Source of the DNA: Streptomyces indicus
GTDB taxonomy: Bacteria; Actinomycetota; Actinomycetes; Streptomycetales; Streptomycetaceae
Reading direction: 5' to 3'
Assembly: GCF_900100315.1 (NCBI RefSeq)
Contig: NZ_FNFF01000002.1
Span: 62,001-126,000, forward strand
Length of the DNA stretch: 64,000 bases
The notes beneath the pieces are model-generated. The model saw nothing but the letters and a program-made list of their open reading frames with translations. It was not told where the DNA came from and made no database searches. Position 1 is the stretch's first letter. Every line of letters begins with the position of its first letter. Shown in pieces: positions 9,275-18,200 of this stretch. The position numbers and the translations under genes were made by a program.

Positions 9275-12000
9275 TCGACGGGCAGCACCGTGAGCGTGTG
9301 GCCCCGGGTGATGTAGAGGCGCCCCGCGGCGGACGCGTAGCGGATCACGCCGGTGGGTTCGTCCGGGATCGTGTACGTCCAGGCGGTTCGCATCGTGCGC
9401 CGCCGCACGGCGATCGCCGCGGCATCGGCCTGGTCCGAGAGCGCCGGGAAGAGGTACGGGCCCACGGACTCGGGGGGCGCGGCGGGCGGTTCGGCGAGGC
9501 GGACCGTGGACTTCCAGATCCAGCTGCCGCCCTCGCGGGCCCGCTTGCGGCGATCGCGCCGGACCACCCACAACTCGCGGCCGAGGAACGGCAGATAGAT
9601 CTCCTCGCCGTCGATGACCGCCGCCCCGTACAAGGTCCGGCCCTTCTGCTGCTCGGTCATCCCCTCCTCGGCCTCCTCCGGATCGAGACTCCAGACGGTG
9701 CGGCCGTCGGCGAGCTCGAGGACGAGACAGCCTCGGCCGCTGATGACGAGGGTGCGGTTGTCGGAGGCGATGGCCCGGCGGGCCGCGCCGGTCTCGCGCG
9801 AGATGACGGTCCGCTCGGTCGCGAGGGCGCGGCGCCAGACCTGCTCGCCGTCCTCGAGGCGGTACGCGGTGACCGCGTCGGTCTCCAGGAGCGCGCCGTA
9901 CCGTTCGTTGCCGCCCATCGTCGCCAGGCGCGCCCGGCTGCGCCCGAGCCTCCTGCGCCACAGGATCCTGCGCTCCTCGATGTCGTACGCGACGAGGAAG
10001 CGGTCGAGCTCCTGCGCGGGCGTGTCCGGAGCGCTGCCCGTGGCGTGCCCCACGAGATAGACGGCGCGGGCGTCGAAGCCCGCGAACGGGCTCAGCATCC
10101 GGGTCATGTCCAGGTCCAGCGGTCCGGTGGACCAGGTGCGCCCGTCCGCCGCCTCGACCCCCACGAGCCGGCCGTCGGGCTCCTCGGCCGGCAGGACGCA
10201 GGCGCCCGCACAGGGCACGGGGATGCCGGTGCCCGCACGGGTGGTCCAGCGCTGGGTGCCGCGATCGGCGTCGAGGCCGATCAGGACGCCGTCGGCGGCG
10301 CCGGGGACGACAACGGTCTCCCCGAACGGCATGGCGGACACGAATCCCTTGTCGCTGATGTCACCCCGGAACGTCCACAGCGGGCGCGGGGCTCCGCCCG
10401 CGTCGCGGGCCGGGGGCCGGGAGGTGCGCGGGGGTGCGGTGGGGCCGCCGCCCTCCTGCCTCGTGAGCCACCAGGCGGCAGCGCCCGCGGCGGCCAGCGC
10501 GCCGGCCCCCAGGAGCAGGGCGCGGCGGCGGGTGGGGGGCGGCTCGGCGGGCCGCGCCGGGTGCCTTCGTACGCCGATCGCGCCCGCGTGTGCCGTCCGC
10601 GCGGCGATGTCGGCGAGCACCGCCGGGGGCAGGCGGTCCCCGAACCAGCCGGTGGCGCCCGCCCGTTCGCGTATCCCGGACGGCGTGGGCCGGGCGGCCG
10701 GGTCGCGGGCCAGGCACGCGGCGGCCAGCGGACGCAGCGAGTCGGGGACGGCTTCGAGGGAGGGTGCCTCGTGGGCGATCCGGTAGAGGACGTCCGCCGG
10801 TTCGCCCTCGCCGTGCGGCGGCCGCCCGGTGGCGGCGAACACCAGCAGCGCACCGAGGGCGTACACGTCGGTCGCCGCGTCACCGGGACTGTCGCCCGCG
10901 GCCTGTTCGGGAGCCATGTAGGCGGGGGTGCCGGGGGTTCGTGGGCGCGGGGCGGAGCCCGGGGTGTGCGCGCCGGGGGCCGGCGGGTACGGGGTGCTCC
11001 GCGGGTCCGTGGTGGTGGGCCGGGCGACGCCCAGGTCGATCAGGCGCGGGCCCGCGGGCGTGAGCAGGACGTTGGACGGCTTGAGGTCGCGGTGTGCGTA
11101 GCCGGCGCGGTGCACCGTGCCGAGCGCGTCGGCGAGTTGGGCCACCAGGGCGCGTACGGCGGGTTCCTGCCACGGGCCGTACGCGGTGACCGCCTCGGCG
11201 AGCGAGGGGCCCAGCACGTACGCGGTGGCGAACCAGCCCTCGCCCTCGTCCGCGAACGCGGGGAAGTGCTCGGCTCCGCCCAGGCGGTGGGCGGCCCGCG
11301 TCTCCTCCCCGAACCGGCCGCGCAGCTCGTCGTCCGCGGCGTACTCGGGCCGCAACGTCTTGAGGGCGACCGTGCGCCCCGCCTGCGTACGCGCGAGATA
11401 GACGACGCCCATGCCACCCGAGCCGAGGCGCGCGAGGAGGGTGTGCCCGCCGATGGACTCGGGATCGCTCGCGGACAAGGGGGTGAGGGTGTCGGGGAGG
11501 TGCTCGGGTGAGGGGGCTGGGGACGGTGTGGCGGAGGAGTGGCCGGGTGGTGTGGCGAAGAGGCGGCCTGGTGGTGTGCCGCCGTGCGGTGAGGGCGGCG
11601 TGCTGTGCGGCGTGGGTGGCGTGCTGTGCGAGGGCGGTGGCGTGCTGTGCGGCGTGGGTGGCGTGCCGGAAGAGCGCGGGGCGGGTGCCGGCCGTCCTCC
11701 GTTCACGTGCCGGCCTCCGCCGCGGGCCGGGCTCAACTTGCGGGTGGGCGCGTCCGGTTCGGGCGCCCCGGTACGCACGTCCTCACCCCTTACGCGAGGG
11801 ACCGCGTCCTCGGCGGGCCCCGCCTCGTCGCGCGGCTCCTCGGGCCCCGCCTCGTCGCGCGGCTCCTCGGGCCTCGCGTCCTCAGGCCCGAGGACGTCAG
11901 ACCGCTCCTCGTTGCGCACCCCCTCAGTCACCCCCTCCTCGCCCCTCTCCCCGCCCCGCGGGCCCTCAGCGGCCGGTCCCGTACGGTGCTCATCCGTCAT
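9253..12000 (-). CDS. Membrane-anchored Ser/Thr protein kinase with PQQ-like beta-propeller
   Basis: A 915-residue protein. Residues 1-180 are acidic then proline-rich, with repeated PEEPRDEAG and STPP/HSTPP units. The kinase domain spans about 185-450: glycine loop GSGGMG, VALK (Lys214), HRDLKPSN (Asp305), and IDLG at the metal-binding position (DLG instead of DFG), then GTPAYMAPEQ. A membrane segment (LLLGAGALAAAGAAAWWL) follows, then an extracytoplasmic PQQ-type propeller with Trp-containing blades. It probably senses an outside ligand and phosphorylates cytoplasmic targets. It is the third gene of a minus-strand kinase trio, 54 bases after the pseudokinase, and probably in the same operon. 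Confidence 0.92.
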   Translation of the reverse strand: MTDEHRTGPAAEGPRGGERGEEGVTEGVRNEERSDVLGPEDARPEEPRDEAGPEEPRDEAGPAEDAVPRVRGEDVRTGAPEPDAPTRKLSPARGGGRHVNGGRPAPAPRSSGTPPTPHSTPPPSHSTPPTPHSTPPSPHGGTPPGRLFATPPGHSSATPSPAPSPEHLPDTLTPLSASDPESIGGHTLLARLGSGGMGVVYLARTQAGRTVALKTLRPEYAADDELRGRFGEETRAAHRLGGAEHFPAFADEGEGWFATAYVLGPSLAEAVTAYGPWQEPAVRALVAQLADALGTVHRAGYAHRDLKPSNVLLTPAGPRLIDLGVARPTTTDPRSTPYPPAPGAHTPGSAPRPRTPGTPAYMAPEQAAGDSPGDAATDVYALGALLVFAATGRPPHGEGEPADVLYRIAHEAPSLEAVPDSLRPLAAACLARDPAARPTPSGIRERAGATGWFGDRLPPAVLADIAARTAHAGAIGVRRHPARPAEPPPTRRRALLLGAGALAAAGAAAWWLTRQEGGGPTAPPRTSRPPARDAGGAPRPLWTFRGDISDKGFVSAMPFGETVVVPGAADGVLIGLDADRGTQRWTTRAGTGIPVPCAGACVLPAEEPDGRLVGVEAADGRTWSTGPLDLDMTRMLSPFAGFDARAVYLVGHATGSAPDTPAQELDRFLVAYDIEERRILWRRRLGRSRARLATMGGNERYGALLETDAVTAYRLEDGEQVWRRALATERTVISRETGAARRAIASDNRTLVISGRGCLVLELADGRTVWSLDPEEAEEGMTEQQKGRTLYGAAVIDGEEIYLPFLGRELWVVRRDRRKRAREGGSWIWKSTVRLAEPPAAPPESVGPYLFPALSDQADAAAIAVRRRTMRTAWTYTIPDEPTGVIRYASAAGRLYITRGHTLTVLPVEQGGGDA

Positions 12001-12054
12001 CGCGATTCCTCACGTCCGTCGCGGTGCCCCGCGCTCCGCCCCCGCTGCCGCCGC

Positions 12055-14091
12055 TCACGTCACCGGAAGGGCATAGACCGCCTGCCCGTTGACGACCAGG
12101 GCGCGTCGGCCCCATGTGTGGACCCGGTAGCCGTCGGCAGGGTGCGCGACGGCGAAACGCCAGTGCTCCCTGCCGGTGCGCGCGTCGAGCGCGACCACGC
12201 CCGCGCGGTGGCCGACCAGGAGCGTGCGGCCCGAGGAGGTGATGCGGATCCAGGGCGGGATCACCTGGCGCGTGACCTCGTCGCGTTCGGGTTCCACCCC
12301 CAGCGGGTGCCGCCAGTGCTCGCGGCGGCGCGCGAGGTCGATGGCGTGCACGGTCTGGTGCGGTCCCGCGACGTAGTACAGCGGGTCGGGGACACCCTTC
12401 GCCCGGGGGCCCTGCTCGGTGTTCGCTCCGCGCGAGGGTCCGTCGGGCTGCTCGTACAGGTCGAGGCTCCAGGCCGGTGCCTTCGCCTCGACCGGCGCGG
12501 CCCGCAGCCGTCCCTGGAACACTTCGACGAGCTGCTCGGAGTACGGGTCGTAACCGAGTCCGGACAGCTCCTCGGGCCAGTCGTGCACCCGCTCCCAATG
12601 CTTGCGGCCCGTACGCCCGTCGATGCCGTAGATCCGGACGCCGCGGGGGTGGCGGCGTTCGAGGACATGGCAGCGGTCGCCGAGGTCCGGCAGGTCCGTC
12701 ACCTCGATGCCCCCGGGCGCCCCGTACCTGACCTTCAGCTTCCAGCGCTCCTCGCGGTCGGCCGCCCCCACGGCCACCACATACGGCTGATGGGTGGCCA
12801 GGGAGCCGCCCTCCGGGAGGGCCGCGTGGTAGATGAGCCTCTCCGGGTCGAGGAAGGCGCCCACGAGGACGAGCCTGCCCCGGCCGCCCATCACACTCAT
12901 CGGTTCGGTCCACAGGTCTTCACCGGTACGCAGGGACAGGCCCGAGAACTTGTCGGACCGTACGGTCACGATCTGGCCGGCGATCGGCACCACGGGCGTC
13001 CGCTCCGCGAAGTCCTCGCGCCTCCACAGGACTTCACCGGTGTCGAGATGCACCGCGGTGAGCAGGGGAGGTTCGGGGACGCAGACGACCTCCTCCGCTC
13101 CGACGGTGATGTGCGCGGTGATCGCACGACCCGACTTCGCCTCGTAACGCCACAGCGCCGGCGGTGCGGTGCCGCGCGGCACACGGACCGACGCGGCCGG
13201 CGCGGGCCGTGCCCCCGGCGAGGTGAGCGCCTCGGTGCCGCCGCGGGCCAGAACCCAGCCGGTGACGCCCCCGGCGCCGAGGACGAGTCCGCCCGCGGCC
13301 GCGAGGAGGGCCCGGCGCGACGCGGTCCCCGTGACGCGGGCGCCCGCGTCATCCGCGGCGGCCTCCCCCTCGGCACGTCGGGGAGCGGGCTGCGGGACCG
13401 GCGCCGACGCCTCCCGCTCCAGCGCCGACTCCGCCTCCCGCGCGAGCGCACCGACCAGGCGCGCGGGCAAGGCGTAGGAGCCCCCGCCGGCCCAGTGTGC
13501 CGCCAGCTCCGCGGCGGACGGCCGCAGCGCGGGGTCCTCCTGCCGGCAGCGCGCGAGCAGGTCGCCGTCCGGTGGCCGGCCGCCGGCGGCGTCTTCGAGT
13601 ACGGCGGCGAGCGCGGCCACGTCGTCGGCGGCGGCGCCCGTCCCCCTGGGCCGGACGAGCCGCGCCCCGCCGGCCCCGAGCAGCACCGCGTCCGGCGTGA
13701 CCGCGCCATGGGCGGCGCCCAGCGCGTGCAACCGGGCGAGCGCGCCCGCGAGTTCGGCGCCGATGCCGCGTACGGCCGCTTCCGGCAGTCCTCCGTACAG
13801 CAGCCCGCGCACCTCGGCGAGGGTCAGCGACGGGACGTAGCCGCAGACGAACCAGGGCGGATCCGCGTCGGGCGCGGCATCGGCGCAGGCCACGAATCCG
13901 GGTCCGGCGACGGCCCGCAGCAGCGCCAGCGAGTCCGTGGACTCCCCCTGGACCAGGGTGAATTCCACATGCCCGGACGTCCCCCGGGCTCCGTGGGCGA
14001 GGTAGCGGCGCTCGCCGCCCGCCGCCGTGAGCACGGCGAGCAGCCGGTACGGTCCCAGGGCGCGCGGATCGCCTCGGTGCAGGTCTTCCAT
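12055..14091 (-). CDS. PQQ-propeller membrane protein with degenerate kinase (pseudokinase) domain
   Basis: A 678-residue protein starting at the ATG 14089-14091, which has GGGGGA 8 bases upstream; a longer reading frame lacks such a site. The N-terminal 270 residues align in layout with the flanking kinases, but every catalytic element is lost. There is no glycine-rich loop, no Lys in HVEFTLVQG where VALK stands, AHGAVTPDAVLL replaces HRDLKPSNVLL, and ARLVRPRG replaces the DFG segment. A membrane segment (ALLAAAGGLVLGAGGVTGWVLA) leads to a PQQ-like propeller rich in Trp blades (GEVLWRRE, GREHWRF). It is probably a scaffold or co-receptor working with the two active kinases. Confidence 0.88.
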   Translation of the reverse strand: MEDLHRGDPRALGPYRLLAVLTAAGGERRYLAHGARGTSGHVEFTLVQGESTDSLALLRAVAGPGFVACADAAPDADPPWFVCGYVPSLTLAEVRGLLYGGLPEAAVRGIGAELAGALARLHALGAAHGAVTPDAVLLGAGGARLVRPRGTGAAADDVAALAAVLEDAAGGRPPDGDLLARCRQEDPALRPSAAELAAHWAGGGSYALPARLVGALAREAESALEREASAPVPQPAPRRAEGEAAADDAGARVTGTASRRALLAAAGGLVLGAGGVTGWVLARGGTEALTSPGARPAPAASVRVPRGTAPPALWRYEAKSGRAITAHITVGAEEVVCVPEPPLLTAVHLDTGEVLWRREDFAERTPVVPIAGQIVTVRSDKFSGLSLRTGEDLWTEPMSVMGGRGRLVLVGAFLDPERLIYHAALPEGGSLATHQPYVVAVGAADREERWKLKVRYGAPGGIEVTDLPDLGDRCHVLERRHPRGVRIYGIDGRTGRKHWERVHDWPEELSGLGYDPYSEQLVEVFQGRLRAAPVEAKAPAWSLDLYEQPDGPSRGANTEQGPRAKGVPDPLYYVAGPHQTVHAIDLARRREHWRHPLGVEPERDEVTRQVIPPWIRITSSGRTLLVGHRAGVVALDARTGREHWRFAVAHPADGYRVHTWGRRALVVNGQAVYALPVT

Positions 14092-14273
14092 GAGCCATTC
14101 CCCCGAGCACACGCCTCCCGCCCCCCGGCCGGGATCGGCGCGCACCTAGGGCAGGGTAGCCCCGGAATGCCGGATTCATGAGGGTGCGTTCCCTCGGACC
14201 TCCGAGGGTGCGGACGCGCCGTCCGTGCAGGCGTCGGCGCCCTTCCGCCCCGCCGGCACCCCTCGGCACACGG

Positions 14274-16427
14274 TCACCACGTGGGCATCGCCCTCAGTCG
14301 CTCTCCCCGCGTCACGAACACGCGGCCCGCAGCGGCCGCAAGGCGCCAGCCCACCTGCGTGGAGTCGTCGCTGAGCACCCACAGTTCGGCACCCGTGACC
14401 GCGTCCAGGACGGCCACGCCCCGGTCGTGCCCGAGCTTGCCGTAGCGGCGCTCGGCGCCCAGCGGTACGTACAGGGCATCGCCCTCCCGCACGACGGCCT
14501 GGACGGGCAGCAGATCGGCGCCGAACACGTCGTCGGCGTATCCGACGTCGGAGGCCCACACCTGTGACCCGTCGGCGACGTCCAGGCAGATCAGCTCGCG
14601 GGTGCTGAGCGCGGGCCGCGGCACATACAGGTGACCTTCCGCGACCGCGGGAGCACCCCAGGAGCGCGGGGCGAAGGTGGTGTCGCGGTCCTTCGCCCAG
14701 CGCAGGCCGCCGTCCCGGGCCCGCACGACGGCGATCCGGTCGCCGCCCACGCAGAACCTGTCCTCGTGCACGGCGGGCCGCAGGCCGCGCGCCGCGTCGT
14801 AGGGCTTGACCGGCCCGAAGTCCCTGCGCCACGCGACGTCGCCGGTCGCGGTGTCGAACGCGACCCCTTTCCCGTCCCGGTCGCACACCAGGAGCCTGCC
14901 GTCCGCGACCGCGGCGCCGGCCGGCCCGTCCGAGGTGATGCCCTCACGCGAGCGCCAGCGCACCCGGTGCCCTTCCCGCTCGACTGCCACGACGGCGCGC
15001 CGGCGGTCGAGCACGTAGGCATGCGTCCCGTCGACGGCGAGGGCCTGCGCCGCGTCCGCCTCGGTGGTGTCCCAGGCCACCTCGCCGGACCGCGCGTCGA
15101 GTGCGGTCAGGCGGCCGCCCCGGGTGACGACGAGCAGGTGACGGCCGGCGGCGAGCAGCGGCCCGTGGCGGTCGGGCGCGCCGTGTCCCGGCCAGGACCA
15201 CATCCGTACACCGGTGTCCTGACGCCATGCGGCGAGGCCGCCGCCCGCCGGGGCCACGACGACCCGGTCCACGGCGAGCGGATCGGGCCCGTCGGGCGCG
15301 ATGCCGTCCGCGAACCACAACGGGTCGGGAACAGCGCCTGGTTCGGGGCGCGCGAGCGGCTTCGCGTACGGAACCCCGCTGTCGCTGACCCGGGGTCCTG
15401 TGCGCCTGTCCCGCGCGAGCCACCATGCGAGCACCCCGCCGCCCGCGGCGAGCACCGCGCTGCCCGACGCGGCCAGGACGGTGCGCCGGCGCGGCGGCCG
15501 GCTCTCCGTGTCCCGCTCGGCGAGTCGCTCCTCGGCCTCGCGGCCAAGGCGCTCGATCTCGCCGCTCAACGGCGGGCTGCGCCAGGGCAGTTCACCGCGC
15601 CGGCCGGCCGCGCCGAGCAGCGCGGGCAGGTCCGCCGGCCGCGGCCGGGCGGCGGGGTCCTTGGCCATGCAGTCCCGCAGCAGGGGGCCTAGCGCGGGCG
15701 GGACCCCGGCGAGGTCCGGACTCTCGTGCACGACACGGAAGTTGACGGCCGCGGGATGCCCCGAACCGAACGGCGCACGCCCGGTGCAGGCGAAGGCGAG
15801 CACCGCGCCGAGCGCGAAGACGTCGGCGGCCGGGCCGCTGCGCCGCCCGGTCACCTGCTCGGGCGGCGCATAGCCGGGGGTCGCGGGGGCGGTGCCCGGG
15901 TCGGTGAGCGTCAGGCCGTACTCGGGCCGTGCGATGCCGAAGTCGATGACGCGGGGGCCGTCCCGGGTGAGCACGATGTTGGACGGCTTGAGGTCGCGGT
16001 GCACGAGAGCCGCGCCGTGGATGACCATGAGCGCGCAGGCCAGTTCGGTGCCGAGCGCGCGGGCCCCGCCCTCGTCGAAGGTCCCGCAGACCTGCACCGC
16101 TTGGTGCAAGGTGGGCCCGGCGAGGAACTCGGCGGCGATCCACAGTACGGGACCGTCGAGGCCGTGGCCGAGCAGCCGGGCCACGCCCCGTCCCCGTACC
16201 GCCGCGGCGGCGTCGGCCTCGCGCCGGAACCGCCGCACCATCCCCTGGTCGCGGGCGAGTTCGGCCCGGAGCACCTTCACGGCGGCCGGCCGTCGGCGGG
16301 CGTCCCGCGCCAGGTACACGGCGCCCATACCGCCCTCGCCGAGCCGGGCGACGAGCGTGTACGGCCCGATGCGCCGGTCCGGCTCCCCGTGCCGGTCCCG
16401 CGCCCCGTGCCGTTCCCGCTCCCCCAT
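14274..16427 (-). CDS. Membrane-anchored Ser/Thr protein kinase with PQQ-like beta-propeller
   Basis: A 717-residue PknB-type kinase with all catalytic residues: glycine loop GEGGMG, AVKV (Lys51), HRDLKPSN (Asp145), IDFG (Asp162) and TPGYAPPEQ. A juxtamembrane region and one membrane segment (VLAASGSAVLAAGGGVLAWWLA) lead to a PQQ-like repeat domain (VRMWSWPG, GEVAWDT, GDVAWRRD, GSQVWAS, AELWVLS) outside the cell. It is the first gene of the kinase trio; 182 bases separate it from the pseudokinase gene. The propeller may bind a ligand or a partner protein, but targets are unknown. Confidence 0.93.
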   Translation of the reverse strand: MGERERHGARDRHGEPDRRIGPYTLVARLGEGGMGAVYLARDARRRPAAVKVLRAELARDQGMVRRFRREADAAAAVRGRGVARLLGHGLDGPVLWIAAEFLAGPTLHQAVQVCGTFDEGGARALGTELACALMVIHGAALVHRDLKPSNIVLTRDGPRVIDFGIARPEYGLTLTDPGTAPATPGYAPPEQVTGRRSGPAADVFALGAVLAFACTGRAPFGSGHPAAVNFRVVHESPDLAGVPPALGPLLRDCMAKDPAARPRPADLPALLGAAGRRGELPWRSPPLSGEIERLGREAEERLAERDTESRPPRRRTVLAASGSAVLAAGGGVLAWWLARDRRTGPRVSDSGVPYAKPLARPEPGAVPDPLWFADGIAPDGPDPLAVDRVVVAPAGGGLAAWRQDTGVRMWSWPGHGAPDRHGPLLAAGRHLLVVTRGGRLTALDARSGEVAWDTTEADAAQALAVDGTHAYVLDRRRAVVAVEREGHRVRWRSREGITSDGPAGAAVADGRLLVCDRDGKGVAFDTATGDVAWRRDFGPVKPYDAARGLRPAVHEDRFCVGGDRIAVVRARDGGLRWAKDRDTTFAPRSWGAPAVAEGHLYVPRPALSTRELICLDVADGSQVWASDVGYADDVFGADLLPVQAVVREGDALYVPLGAERRYGKLGHDRGVAVLDAVTGAELWVLSDDSTQVGWRLAAAAGRVFVTRGERLRAMPTW

Positions 16428-16511
16428 GACGCGCCATGGTGACAGCGGAACTCCCGCCTCGGTAGCGGGAGTTCCGCGACCGGGACGGGAGTTCGGCTTC
16501 GTGCTTGTGCG

Positions 16512-17957
16512 TCAGAGCTGGATGCCGGTGAACACCATCACGCGCTCGTACGTGTAGTCGTCCATCGCGAAGCGCACGCCCTCGCGGCCCACGCCCGACT
16601 GCTTGGCGCCGCCGTACGGCATCTGGTCGGCGCGGTAGGAGGGGACGTCACCGATGATCACGCCGCCGACCTCGAGGGCGCGGTGGGCACGGAAGGCGGT
16701 CTGCACGTCGTGCGTGAACACGCCTGCCTGGAGGCCGTACTTGGAGTCGTTGACGGCCGCGAAGGCCTCGGCCTCGCCGCTGACCTTCTGCACGGTGAGG
16801 ACCGGTCCGAAGACCTCCTCGCAGGAGATCGTCACGTCGGCCGGCACGTCGGCGAGGACGGTCGGCGCGTACGAGGCGCCCTCGCGGCGGCCGCCGGCCA
16901 GGAGCTGGGCGCCGGCCTTGACGGCCTCGTCGACCCAGGACTCGACGCGCTTGGCAGCGTCCTCGCTGACTAGCGGGCCGACGTCGGTCTTGTCGTCCGA
17001 CGGGTCGCCGGTGACCTGGGACTCGACGGCCTTGACGATGCGCGGGAGCAGGCGGTCGTGCAGGGACTCGTCGACGATGACGCGCTGCACCGAGATGCAG
17101 GACTGGCCGCCCTGGTAGTTGGAGAAGGTGGCGATGCGGGTCGCCGCCCAGTCCAGGTCCTCGTCGCTCGCGTAGTCGGCGAGGACCACGGCCGCGCCGT
17201 TGCCGCCCAGTTCGAGGGTGAGGTGCTTGCGCGGCACCGAGTCCATGATCTGGTAACCGACCTTGTCGGAGCCCGTGAAGGAGATGACGGGCAGGCGCTC
17301 GTCCTGGACCAGCTGCGGCATGTGGTCGTTGGCGACCGGCAGGACGGACCAGGAGCCGGCGGGCAGCTCGGTCTCGACGAGCAGCTCGCCGAGGATCAGG
17401 CCGCTCAGCGGGGTGGCGGGGGCCGGCTTGAGGATGATCGGGGTGCCGACGGCGATGGCCGGGGCGACCTTGTGCGCGCACAGGTTCAGCGGGAAGTTGA
17501 ACGGCGCGATGCCGAGGACGACGCCCTTGGGGAAGCGGCGGGTCAGGGCGAGACGGCCCTGGCCGCCGGCGTCGGTGTCGAGGCGCTGGGCCTCGCCGCC
17601 GTTGAAGCGGCGGGCCTCCTCGGCGGCGAAGCGGAACACGGAGACGGCGCGGCCGACCTCGCCGCGGGCCCACTTGATGGGCTTGCCGTTCTCGGCGGAG
17701 ATCAGCCGGGCGATCTCCTCGGTGCGCTCGACGAGGCGCTTGCTGACGTGGTCGAGCGCGGCGGCCCGTACGTGGGCGGGCGTCGCGGCGAACTCGTCCC
17801 GTACGGCATACGCGGCGGCCACCGCCTCCTCGACCTGCGCGTCGGTCGGCACGCTCACGGCGCCGACGGTGGAGCCGTCCCAGGGGGAGGTGACGTCGAA
17901 GGTGGTCTCGCCGGTGGCCTGGCGGCCGGCGAGCCAGAAGGCATGGGTTTCGGTCAT
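16512..17957 (-). CDS. NAD(P)-dependent aldehyde dehydrogenase, probable succinate-semialdehyde type
   Basis: An ALDH-superfamily enzyme of 481 residues. Catalytic residues are present: nucleophile Cys287 (QGGQSCISVQ), general base Glu249 (LTLELGGN), Asn154 (APFNFP) and cofactor Lys177 (ILKPAP). The start is ATG 17955-17957 with GGAAGGG upstream; a longer frame from 18083 has no supporting site and runs through repeats. It lies beside a PucR regulator and near proC and gabT. That context favours oxidation of succinic semialdehyde (last step of GABA use) or a related aldehyde, but substrate is an inference. Confidence 0.88.
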   Translation of the reverse strand: MTETHAFWLAGRQATGETTFDVTSPWDGSTVGAVSVPTDAQVEEAVAAAYAVRDEFAATPAHVRAAALDHVSKRLVERTEEIARLISAENGKPIKWARGEVGRAVSVFRFAAEEARRFNGGEAQRLDTDAGGQGRLALTRRFPKGVVLGIAPFNFPLNLCAHKVAPAIAVGTPIILKPAPATPLSGLILGELLVETELPAGSWSVLPVANDHMPQLVQDERLPVISFTGSDKVGYQIMDSVPRKHLTLELGGNGAAVVLADYASDEDLDWAATRIATFSNYQGGQSCISVQRVIVDESLHDRLLPRIVKAVESQVTGDPSDDKTDVGPLVSEDAAKRVESWVDEAVKAGAQLLAGGRREGASYAPTVLADVPADVTISCEEVFGPVLTVQKVSGEAEAFAAVNDSKYGLQAGVFTHDVQTAFRAHRALEVGGVIIGDVPSYRADQMPYGGAKQSGVGREGVRFAMDDYTYERVMVFTGIQL

Positions 17958-18088
17958 GGCCGGGCCCTTCCGCGGGTGGTGCAGGTTTTTGTGTGGGGTC
18001 ACTTCCCACCGTAGGGGTGCGGGGACAGGTGGGCTTTTATCCGGGGCGTAGTAGTCGGGTGGGCGTTTTGGCCCGAGGGGCACCTGTT

Positions 18089-18180
18089 CAGCCCGGAACC
18101 TCAGCCCGGAAGCTCGCGATGCCTGCCCGGAAGCTCAGCCCGGTACCTCGCGGTGTCTGCCCGGAACCTCGCGGTGCCTC
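18089..18180. repeat. Compound tandem repeat between the PucR and aldehyde dehydrogenase genes
   Basis: Two unit types alternate: a 13-base unit (CAGCCCGGAACCT-like at 18089, 18102 and 18136) and a 21-base unit (starting CGCGATG/CGCGGTG at 18115 and 18149, with a partial copy at 18170). Together they make a 34-bp period. The block starts about 20 bases downstream of the PucR gene stop codon. Confidence 0.85.
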
Positions 18181-18200
18181 GGCGACATCGGCGCCGCGGA

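Noticed and set aside
17958..18083. N-terminal extension of the aldehyde dehydrogenase to 18083
   Set aside because: The added 42 residues do not resemble any aldehyde dehydrogenase, and a good ribosome-binding site precedes the ATG at 17957.
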